NCBI GenBank assembly: GCA_025464795.1
Contig: JAODNB010000078.1
Coordinates: 1-12,057, forward strand
From: Frankiales bacterium
GTDB lineage: Bacteria; Actinomycetota; Actinomycetes; Mycobacteriales; SCTD01
DNA length: 12,057 nt
Reading direction: 5' to 3'
A model generated the notes under the pieces. That model worked only from the letters and a program-made list of their open reading frames with translations, was not told the origin of the DNA and did not search any database. Positions 6,151 through 12,057 of this stretch are shown piece after piece. Made by a program: the position numbers and the translations under genes. The first letter of the stretch is position 1. The number at the start of each line of letters is the position of its first letter.

Positions 6151-7263
6151 ATGACCGAACTGCTTCTGGCCGACCTGCCCATGTCGACGGACCGAGAGGC
6201 GGCCTGGCAGGTGCTGCGCGACCTCGGACCTGTGGTCCTGATCGAGGACGCCTACTACGTCACGAGCGACGCCGGGATCGAGGCGGTGCTGCACGACCCG
6301 CAGCTGTTCTCCTCGAAGCTCGCGTTCGACGTGCTCGGCAGTCCCGTTCCCCTTGTCCCACTGGCCTTCGACCCGCCGGAGCACATGCGCTACCGGCGGA
6401 TGCTCGCGCCGTTCTTCAGCCCCGGCGTCATCGCGCGCCTGTACGACGGGCTGCGCGAGCAGGTCGCCACGATCATCGACCCGCTGGCGAAGGCGGGCAG
6501 CTGCGAGGTCGTGAACGACCTCTGCGTCCCCTTCCCCTCGCAGGTGTTCCTCACGCTGATGGGCCTGCCCCTCGAGGACACCGATCGCCTGGTGCACTGG
6601 AAGACCGCGGTCATCGCGGCCACGAGTCCGAGCGGTGCGACGAACGACGACATGACGGCCGCCCTCGAGCTCTTCACCTACTTGACGGAGTCGATCGCGA
6701 CCCGCCGCGGAGCCACCGACGACTCCCTCTGGACCAAGGTCATCAACGACGACTCCGGTGATGCGCTGTCGGACGAAGAGCTCCTGGGGCTCGGGTTCCT
6801 GCTCGTGCTCGCCGGGCTGGACACGGTGACGTCCACCCTCAGCATCGCCTTCGAGCGGCTGGCCAACGACCCCACGGAGCAGGCCCGGCTCGCCGCCGAG
6901 CCGTCACTCATCCCCGAGTTCGTCGAGGAGCTCGTGCGCCTCGACCCGGTGGCCACCTTCACACCGCGGATGACCTCACGCGCGACGACGCTCGAGGGCA
7001 CCGAGATCCCCGCCGGCGCGCGCGTGGTCATGGTGTTCGCCGCCGCCAACCGCGAGACCCACGAGCGGCACTGGGGCTTCGGGGGTGGCGTGCACCGCTG
7101 TCTCGGCTCGCACCTCGCCCGGGCTGAGCTGAAGCTGGTTCTCGAGGAGTGGCTCGCACGGGTGCCCGAGTTTCGCTACTCCCCCGGATTCACGCCGCAG
7201 ATGGAGTGGCCGATCAGCCTGCTCGGGTTCGACCGCCTCGAGCTGAGCTACTCGCCTTCGTAG
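6151..7263 (+). CDS. Cytochrome P450 lacking the meander/PERF segment
   Basis: A 370-residue bacterial class I P450, shorter than the usual 390-420. Landmarks are 'FDPPEHMRYRRMLAPFFSP' (73-91, C-helix region), the I-helix oxygen-activation motif 'AGLDT' (221-225), Glu260 and Arg263 of the K-helix ExxR, and the haem loop 'FGGGVHRCLG' (310-319) with Cys317 as the iron ligand. The odd point is that 'AAANRE' (297-302) runs almost directly into 'HERHWGFGGG' (304-313). Relatives have about 16 more residues there, including the PxxF and the Arg that pairs with ExxR. The reading frame is intact. The GAGGAG ribosome site (6140-6145) supports the ATG. It would hydroxylate a hydrophobic substrate with electrons from a ferredoxin such as the one at 4256. 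Whether this variant folds and binds haem normally is uncertain. Confidence 0.92.
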   Translation: MTELLLADLPMSTDREAAWQVLRDLGPVVLIEDAYYVTSDAGIEAVLHDPQLFSSKLAFDVLGSPVPLVPLAFDPPEHMRYRRMLAPFFSPGVIARLYDGLREQVATIIDPLAKAGSCEVVNDLCVPFPSQVFLTLMGLPLEDTDRLVHWKTAVIAATSPSGATNDDMTAALELFTYLTESIATRRGATDDSLWTKVINDDSGDALSDEELLGLGFLLVLAGLDTVTSTLSIAFERLANDPTEQARLAAEPSLIPEFVEELVRLDPVATFTPRMTSRATTLEGTEIPAGARVVMVFAAANRETHERHWGFGGGVHRCLGSHLARAELKLVLEEWLARVPEFRYSPGFTPQMEWPISLLGFDRLELSYSPS

Positions 7264-7885
7264 CCTGCGGTTGCTGGGCCTGAGCCAGCCCCACCAGCAG
7301 TGCCCGAAGCCCGTCGAGCAGGACCTTCTCCTGGTCGAGCCGGTCCGCGTTGCGCAGGACGCGGGCCAGAGCCGTCAGGCCGTTGTCCTTGGCCGCGGCC
7401 GCGCTGGGACGCTGTGCGAAGACCCAGCCCGTGACGTAGGCGTGGATCGCGACATACGCCTCTGGAGCGACGTCGGCGAGCTCGCTCTCGAGCAGCAGCT
7501 GCACCGTGCGCTCGGAGCCGCTCAACGTCGTCGGTCCGTCCTTGCCTGCGGTGAGGATGTGCTCGAGGACCCCTGGGTAGGTCCGGGTGACCCGGCCCAC
7601 CGACCGCAGGGGCACCTCGAGCCGATCCCAGGCCGTCGCTCCCTGGGGCACGACGTCCTCCGCCTCGATGAGCTCCTGGATGCGACCCACGACAAGACCG
7701 CGAAGCTCCTCGAGCCCACCGGGGAGGTGGTGGTAGAGCGACGGGCTCCGCACACCCAGGCGCGCAGCTACCGCGCGCACCGTGACAGCCGGCAGCCCCT
7801 CGGACGCCGTGAGCTCGACCCCGGCCTCCACGATGTCGTCGACCGTGATGCGCTGCCCGCGAGACGGAGCACCGGGCGTTCCCAT
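7214..7885 (-). CDS. TetR family transcriptional regulator (second paralogue)
   Basis: A 223-residue TetR protein with the helix-turn-helix near residues 34-57 ('TVRAVAARLGVRSPSLYHHLPG') and a C-terminal effector domain containing 'AYVTGWVFAQRPSAAAAKDNG'. It is a clear paralogue of the regulator at 5432-6091. Differences in the recognition region are few (Arg for Gln before 'SPSLYHH'), so overlapping DNA targets are plausible. The last 20 or so residues ('ATKASSSARGGRTRAG') are low-complexity and are encoded where the gene overlaps the P450 gene by 50 bases tail to tail. It is the last gene of the minus operon, 11 bases after the CoA-transferase-like stop. Its own ribosome site is weak, so reinitiation after the upstream gene is likely. 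It probably regulates the operon it belongs to. Confidence 0.93.
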   Translation of the reverse strand: MGTPGAPSRGQRITVDDIVEAGVELTASEGLPAVTVRAVAARLGVRSPSLYHHLPGGLEELRGLVVGRIQELIEAEDVVPQGATAWDRLEVPLRSVGRVTRTYPGVLEHILTAGKDGPTTLSGSERTVQLLLESELADVAPEAYVAIHAYVTGWVFAQRPSAAAAKDNGLTALARVLRNADRLDQEKVLLDGLRALLVGLAQAQQPQATKASSSARGGRTRAG

Positions 7886-7896
7886 GGTCCAGAAGG

Positions 7897-9189
7897 CTAA
7901 CGGGCGCCGAGAACAGCCTGGGTGTCGGCGCCCAGGGGTCGCGCCGTCCCGGTGGAGCGCCTCGCCCGCGGCGGATGGGCGCCCCCCGGTGCCTCGTCGC
8001 CGTCGGCTCGTACCAGGGTCGAGGCAGCCACGTCCCGCAGGTTCAGCCGTACGTGGTGCCGACCACCGGCGCGCAGGCAGGCCAGCGCGGCCAGAGCCGC
8101 GTGGGCGCCGGTGAGCGGGTCCGCCACGGCATCACCGCAGGGCACCGGTCTGCCCTGCTGGTCCCAGTGCACGAGGCCGGCAGCCATGGCTGCGTCGTCA
8201 CCGAACCCCACCCACTCCGAGCCGTCGGGGCGGGGCGGGTGGGCGGTGATCGACACCCACACCGAGAGACCCCCGGGGATCAGACCGAGTGCGCGCAGGG
8301 CTCTGGTCCGCGCTGAGGTGATGACCACGTCCGCTGACGCAACGAGCCGCTGCAGGTCTGCGCGTCCCTGAGGGTGCTGGAAGTCCAGCGCGACCGACGG
8401 CTGACCTGCGTGGAGCAGGTCGTCGAAGGCCGGGTGCTGCCGCCCGCCATCGGGCCGGCGGGTGCTCTCCACCCGGATCACCTCAGCTCCCGAGAGGCCG
8501 AGCAGGCTTCCGCACAGCGGCCCCGCCCAGAGCGAGGAGAGGTCTACGACCAGTGGCTTCTCACTGCAGCGATCGCCTGCCGCAGAGGCGATCTGCCACG
8601 GCGGCCACCGGCGCACGGGCTGTGACGGGACCGGGGACGCAGGGATGCCGAGGAGCTGCGCCCGCTCGGCGACCTCCTGGGCGGTGACCGACCCGGCCCA
8701 CTGGTCGAGCTGGTCCCAGGCGTCCCCGTGCGGGGACCGGCCCACCAGGGCAGGCACTGCTTCCCGGTCGTCGGGGCGGGCGAGTGACACGGCGACCCAG
8801 CCATCGCTCGACCGCACCCCGCGGCAGCTGCCGCCCACCGACCACGGCGCGTTGCGGGAGAAGCCGAGCAGGGCGGCCCGCTCCCCCAGCAGGTGGTGAC
8901 CGAGGACGGGGGGGCCGCCGAGAGCCTGCATGGCCAGGAGGGCAGCGCGAGCCGCCGTCGCGGGACATCCCGGCGCGGGCAGCGGCGGTCCGGCGGATGC
9001 CCCCGTCAGCGCCATCGCCCCGCTGTCGGCCCAGTCGTTCTCAGCACCGCTGCCCGGCGACGGCTGCACGACCAGCTCGAAACCGTGCTCCTGCGCGCCT
9101 AGGGCACGCAGCAGGTCTGCTGCGTAGCCGGAGGCCGGGTCCGGCGGCACCGGCGCGAGCCCCCAGCCAGCCAGCGGACCGTCAGCCAC
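7897..9189 (-). CDS. CaiB/BaiF family (class III) CoA-transferase-like protein with swapped lobes
   Basis: A 430-residue protein. Residues 212-395 carry the canonical start of a family III CoA transferase: 'LVVDLSSLWAGPLCGSLLGLSGAEVIRVES' (213-242), 'SVALDFQHPQGRADLQRLVASADVVI' (265-290), 'VWVSITA' (310-316) and 'ADPLTG' (356-361). Asp357 is in the likely place of the catalytic aspartate. Residues 55-190 ('DSGAMALTG', 'GERAALLGFSR', 'SSDGWVAVSLARPDD', 'LLGIPASPVP') resemble the later part of the canonical chain, so order is reversed relative to ordinary members. Family enzymes move CoA between acids in the cytoplasm. The GTG at 9189 has a GAGGA site 5 bases upstream and overlaps the crotonase-like stop by 8 bases; an ATG at 9240 lies deep in that gene and was not used. 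Actual transferase activity of this arrangement is unproven. Confidence 0.85.
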   Translation of the reverse strand: MADGPLAGWGLAPVPPDPASGYAADLLRALGAQEHGFELVVQPSPGSGAENDWADSGAMALTGASAGPPLPAPGCPATAARAALLAMQALGGPPVLGHHLLGERAALLGFSRNAPWSVGGSCRGVRSSDGWVAVSLARPDDREAVPALVGRSPHGDAWDQLDQWAGSVTAQEVAERAQLLGIPASPVPSQPVRRWPPWQIASAAGDRCSEKPLVVDLSSLWAGPLCGSLLGLSGAEVIRVESTRRPDGGRQHPAFDDLLHAGQPSVALDFQHPQGRADLQRLVASADVVITSARTRALRALGLIPGGLSVWVSITAHPPRPDGSEWVGFGDDAAMAAGLVHWDQQGRPVPCGDAVADPLTGAHAALAALACLRAGGRHHVRLNLRDVAASTLVRADGDEAPGGAHPPRARRSTGTARPLGADTQAVLGAR

Positions 9190-10207
9190 GCACGTCCTCG
9201 AGGGCATCGACGAGGCCCCACTCCAGAGCGGTGGGAGCATCGAGCGCCACCCCTGTCAGACCCAGCCACAGGGTGCGCCACCGACCGATCCGCCGGGTGA
9301 GGCTGACCGTGCCGCCCGCACCAGGGAGCAGGCCCATGGCCAGCTCGGGGAGCCGGAACGTCGTCCCCGGATCGGCGACGACCCGACTGGCGAAGGCGGG
9401 CAGCTCCACCCCGGCGCCGGCGCACGCACCGTGGACCCGCGCCTCGGTACGGGAGCTGAGCCGACCGAGCGTGTGGGCAGGCGAGTCGCCTGTGCGCACC
9501 ACCCAGGCGGTCGCTGGATCGGCCGCGCTGCCGAACTCATCGAGGTCACCGCCCGCGCTGAAGACCGGCCCGGCGCCGCTGAGCTCGATCCGGACTGCAG
9601 GGTCGAGGACCGCCACCTCCAGCGCCTCCGACAGAGCCACGCGCATCGCCGCGTCGAAGGCGTTGCGACGCACGACCCGGCTCAGCCGGATGCGCAGCAC
9701 GTCGCCGTCCCGCTCCACGTCCAGGCGCTGGTCGTCATCGTCTCGCGGGGCACGCGCTGGCCCGCGATCCCTGAGCCACCAGGCGAACTCGGGACCGGCA
9801 AGCAGCGTCGAGTACGCAGACGCCTCCGCCGCCAGGGCCTCAGCGACCGGCAGCAGCGCGGTCTGGCGAAGCAGAGCAGCGAGCACGAGCGAGGCCCTCG
9901 GGCAGGCCCTGACGGCCGTCGTCACGGCGGCGACGGCCTGCTCGACCGACCCGACCCGGACCGATCCCCTCGGCCCGGGAAGCTCGGTCAGCACGAGGTC
10001 GAGGACGTCAGCGACGCGGGGGTCCACCTCCCTCCGGGTGGTGCCGACGACGATCGCGGCTCGCGCCTGGAGGGCAACCAGGGCAGCGTCCAGGTCGTCG
10101 ACCGGGACGTCGAGGTCGACCACGTGAACCGCCCCACTGACCTCGCCGGCGCTGGTGACCCTCGGGGCAGGCACACCCACGACCAGGTCCTGCAGCGAGC
10201 CCGTCAC
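9182..10207 (-). CDS. Enoyl-CoA hydratase/isomerase (crotonase) family protein with N-terminal extension
   Basis: A 341-residue protein whose crotonase core is at residues 161-341. Oxyanion-hole strands are 'FSAGGDL' (216-222) and 'HGACAGAG' (259-266). Both acidic catalytic positions are kept: Glu268 in 'GVELPAF' and Glu288 in 'LPELAMGLLPGAGGT'. The chain ends at 'ALEWGLVDALEDVRG', without the usual helical C-terminal lobe of about 60 residues. A segment resembling that lobe is instead found before the core at about 88-152 ('AVRACPRASLVLAALLRQ', 'EASAYSTLLAGPEFAWWL'). The first 85 residues look like a decayed crotonase start. Family members hydrate enoyl-CoA or rearrange CoA thioesters. It starts at a GTG inside the sequence GTGA shared with the amidohydrolase stop and overlaps the CoA-transferase-like gene by 8 bases, so the three are co-translated. 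Confidence 0.85.
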   Translation of the reverse strand: MTGSLQDLVVGVPAPRVTSAGEVSGAVHVVDLDVPVDDLDAALVALQARAAIVVGTTRREVDPRVADVLDLVLTELPGPRGSVRVGSVEQAVAAVTTAVRACPRASLVLAALLRQTALLPVAEALAAEASAYSTLLAGPEFAWWLRDRGPARAPRDDDDQRLDVERDGDVLRIRLSRVVRRNAFDAAMRVALSEALEVAVLDPAVRIELSGAGPVFSAGGDLDEFGSAADPATAWVVRTGDSPAHTLGRLSSRTEARVHGACAGAGVELPAFASRVVADPGTTFRLPELAMGLLPGAGGTVSLTRRIGRWRTLWLGLTGVALDAPTALEWGLVDALEDVRG

Positions 10208-11502
10208 CGGGCAGCGCAGACGAGCCGGACGTGCTCACGTCGAGGGTCTCGCAGCACCTCCTCCAGGGGCACGTGGAGCAGCACGAGGTCACCTCCGTCC
10301 CCGACACGACGTGGCGGTCCCCCTGGAGTCTCGAGGGGGGCGAGCATCCCGTCGAGCGCGACGCGCACCGGTACGCGCTCCGCCTCGCCCAGCAGCTGGC
10401 CGCTGGGCGTCTCACGATCGCGGGCAGAGCGGAGCACCTGCCACGGGTCGAGGGGTCCGTAGGGCGCGTCGCTCGACGGCACCACGTCGACGCCCTGCGC
10501 CTGCAGCGAGCCGTAACGCCAGAGGTCCGGGCAGTCGCGCGGGTCGACGTCGCGCAGGTAGTCGTCCCCCCGCCGCGCAGCCAGAGCGGGTTGCGTGACC
10601 ACGGTCAATCCGGCGAGGCGCGGAACAGCATCAGGGGGGACGACGGCGGCGTGCTCGAGCCGGTCGCCGGGCACCACGCCGACCTGCTCCAGGGCCGCGA
10701 GCGCGAGCAGCAGCCCTTCGCGGGTGACGACGTGGATCGCGACGGCACGCGAGACCTCATGTGCCTGCGTCACCCTGGCGACCAGGGAGTCCCAGTCCAG
10801 GTCCTCGTCACCGAGCAGCACCTTGCGCGGCCCCCGCCGGACGCCAGGGTGGTCCCAGTCGTCGGGTGCGCCGAGCGCGAGCACCTGCTGCGGGAGGTCC
10901 GCCTCAACGAGCAGTCGCAGCGCGTCGGGACCCAGGTCGGGTGTGGCGTCGCAGGCGCCGAGCACGCCGAGCAGCGCCAGCTCGTCCCCCAGAGCCGCGA
11001 TGTCGGGCACGTCTGAGGAGTGGCCCAGGCGAGGATCACCCCTCCAGAGCCGTCCGTCGTCCTGGGTCACGCCGAGCTCCTGGAGCGCCCGGCTGTTCAG
11101 CACCCAGACCCCACCGGTCCGGTGCTGCACCCGCACCGGTCGGCCGGGGTGCAGGTCGTCGAGGAGCGCCCGGTCGAGCGGGCCGGCCACGCTCTCGTGA
11201 TAGCCGGTCCCGCGCACGCTCTGACCTGTCGCCACCGCCAGTGCACCGCGCAGCTGCTCCGCCGTCCTCACCGAGGGCGGCCCGCAGTCGATCGACCGGG
11301 CCGCGGCAGCCGTCGCCAGCAGGTGGAGGTGGTGGTCGTTCAGGCCGGGCAGCAGCGCGCCTCCGCGGCCGTGCACCACGTCGGCGCCGGCCTTGGGCGT
11401 TCCCCCGAGCTGACCGTCGCGGATCACCACGTCGACGCGCCGTCCGTCGACCTCGACGTCCGTCAGCACCAGGTCTCGGGGGGCCCGCAGCAGCTCAGCC
11501 AT
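10204..11502 (-). CDS. Amidohydrolase family protein (YtcJ-like)
   Basis: A 432-residue metal-dependent hydrolase of the amidohydrolase superfamily, shorter than most YtcJ-type members (about 530-550). Metal-site landmarks are His58 and His60 in 'LPGLNDHHLHL', His257 in 'AIHVVTREG', His284 in 'RLEHAAVVPP' and Asp345 in 'VPSSDAPYGPLDPW'; Lys227 ('RKVLL') is a candidate for the carbamylated lysine seen in some relatives. The 'SSDAPYGPLDPW' ending is typical of the YtcJ branch. It would hydrolyse an amide, lactone or similar C-N or C-O bond in the cytoplasm; the substrate is unknown. The ATG at 11502 follows a -10-like TACGGT (11519-11514) with no good ribosome site, so a very short leader is likely. 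It is the first gene of the four-gene minus operon and is coupled by four shared bases to the crotonase-like gene. Confidence 0.85.
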   Translation of the reverse strand: MAELLRAPRDLVLTDVEVDGRRVDVVIRDGQLGGTPKAGADVVHGRGGALLPGLNDHHLHLLATAAAARSIDCGPPSVRTAEQLRGALAVATGQSVRGTGYHESVAGPLDRALLDDLHPGRPVRVQHRTGGVWVLNSRALQELGVTQDDGRLWRGDPRLGHSSDVPDIAALGDELALLGVLGACDATPDLGPDALRLLVEADLPQQVLALGAPDDWDHPGVRRGPRKVLLGDEDLDWDSLVARVTQAHEVSRAVAIHVVTREGLLLALAALEQVGVVPGDRLEHAAVVPPDAVPRLAGLTVVTQPALAARRGDDYLRDVDPRDCPDLWRYGSLQAQGVDVVPSSDAPYGPLDPWQVLRSARDRETPSGQLLGEAERVPVRVALDGMLAPLETPGGPPRRVGDGGDLVLLHVPLEEVLRDPRREHVRLVCAAR

Positions 11503-11565
11503 GACGTACCCGGAACCGTAGGATGGTGCAATCCTCCAACTCATCTGACTGACCAAGGAGCAGAC
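11503..11565. promoter_or_regulatory. Divergent promoter region with inverted repeat AGGAT-N6-ATCCT
   Basis: This 63-base gap separates the minus amidohydrolase operon from the plus NTF2-like gene. A 5-bp inverted repeat with a 6-base spacer lies at 11520-11535. It overlaps TAGGAT (11519-11524), a possible plus-strand -10, and abuts TACGGT (11519-11514 on the complement), a possible minus-strand -10. Position between two divergent starts makes it a candidate operator for both transcripts. No convincing -35 was found on either strand. Confidence 0.4.
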
Positions 11566-12057
11566 GTGGCAACGTTCCCCCTCGAGGAGATCGAAGCGGC
11601 CTTCAGGAATTACTACCTGACCGGGATCATCTACGAGGACTGGATCGCCTGGTCGCACCTGTTCACGGACGAGGCCACCTACAAGGACCACTTCTGGGGG
11701 ACCTTCACCGGACCGGCCGAGGTGGAGAGGTTCCTGCAGACCACGATGTCCGGCAGCCCGCACGTCTACGCCGCGCTGAAGTGGTACACCTACGACACGA
11801 GTGGCCGCCTGGTGTACGAGAACTCCAACCGGGCCGATCACCCGGATCCCTCGAAGGGGTACCTGGACTTCCCGTCCGTGCAGGTCCTGCAGTACGCCGG
11901 CAACGGGAAGTGGTCCTCGGAGGAGGACTGGTGGGTGATGTACGACATGGTCCGCTTCCGCAACGCGTACAACAAGGCGCTCGAGGAGACAGGCCAGCCC
12001 GACTTCGCGGACACCCTGTCCCGCCGGGACTTCGGCGACTGGGTGGAGTGGGCGCGC
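11566..12057 (+). CDS. SnoaL/NTF2-like domain protein (partial)
   Basis: An open frame of 164 codons that reaches the right edge without a stop. It starts at a GTG with an AAGGAG ribosome site (11555-11560) five bases upstream. Early residues 'FRNYYLTGIIYEDWIAWSHLFTDEATYKDHFWGTFTG' and the later Trp/Tyr-rich strands ('YAALKWYTYDTSG', 'WSSEEDWWVMYDMVRFRNAYNKAL') fit the cone-shaped NTF2/SnoaL fold. That fold is used by small hydratases, isomerases and cyclases, and by binding proteins with no catalysis. The length is already near the usual 130-170 residues, so little is probably missing. Members of this fold occur beside P450 and CoA-thioester genes in actinobacterial degradation loci, but its own reaction is unknown. 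It is divergent from the amidohydrolase operon. Confidence 0.8.
   Translation, partial: MATFPLEEIEAAFRNYYLTGIIYEDWIAWSHLFTDEATYKDHFWGTFTGPAEVERFLQTTMSGSPHVYAALKWYTYDTSGRLVYENSNRADHPDPSKGYLDFPSVQVLQYAGNGKWSSEEDWWVMYDMVRFRNAYNKALEETGQPDFADTLSRRDFGDWVEWAR

Noticed and set aside
9190..9240. Longer start for the CoA-transferase-like gene at 9240
   Set aside because: It would overlap the crotonase-like gene by 59 bases. The GTG at 9189 has a GAGGA site and an 8-base overlap typical of coupled genes.
8784..10127. Long plus-strand open frames opposite the CoA-transferase and crotonase genes
   Set aside because: They are Arg/Ser/Pro-rich and have no family motifs. They are explained by the GC-rich codon use of the real genes on the other strand.
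11503..11841. Upstream extension of the amidohydrolase
   Set aside because: It would read antisense through the NTF2-like gene and the divergent promoter. The family similarity starts just after the ATG at 11502.
1..12057. RNA genes, CRISPR arrays, insertion sequences or phage-like genes
   Set aside because: No tRNA-like cloverleaf, regularly spaced repeat, transposase or integrase motif was recognised by eye; a covariance-model scan was not possible.

Overview
The window is GC-rich, and its third codon positions are overwhelmingly G or C. GTG starts are frequent and genes are tightly packed, often with overlapping start and stop codons. A mycofactocin-type alcohol dehydrogenase and a [3Fe-4S] ferredoxin of the cytochrome P450 kind are present. 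Together these point to an actinobacterium of the mycobacterial, Rhodococcus or Nocardioides type; the species cannot be read from the sequence. No RNA gene, insertion sequence, phage gene or CRISPR array was seen, and no gene-free stretch exceeds 200 bases.

Layout from left to right: (1) a partial exported beta-propeller protein on the minus strand (1-290); (2) two overlapping plus-strand genes of the short-chain dehydrogenase fold (463-1838), the first strongly degenerate; (3) a minus-strand operon read ferredoxin, aldehyde dehydrogenase, mycofactocin-coupled SDR (4444 down to 1861); (4) a divergent plus-strand series of a hydroxyisobutyrate-dehydrogenase-like protein, a TetR regulator and a cytochrome P450 (4630-7263); (5) a minus-strand operon read amidohydrolase, crotonase-like protein, CoA-transferase-like protein, second TetR regulator (11502 down to 7214), with overlapping genes; (6) a divergent plus-strand SnoaL/NTF2-like gene (11566 to the right edge, stop not reached).

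Read together this looks like a catabolic locus for a hydrophobic, probably alicyclic or terpenoid-like, compound. In this inferred scheme the P450 with its ferredoxin hydroxylates the substrate. The mycofactocin-coupled SDR oxidises the alcohol and the aldehyde dehydrogenase makes the acid. The CoA-transferase-like and crotonase-like proteins would act on the CoA thioester, and the amidohydrolase and NTF2-like protein would do hydrolytic or isomerising steps. The substrate cannot be named from sequence. Two closely related TetR regulators, one on each side of the P450, and several inverted repeats at the divergent promoters suggest local effector control.

The most unusual points are: a P450 that lacks the meander/PERF segment between the K-helix side and the haem loop; two adjacent genes (crotonase-like and CoA-transferase-like) that both carry their usual C-terminal lobe in front of the catalytic core; and a translationally coupled pair of SDR-fold proteins without the canonical Tyr-Lys catalytic pair.
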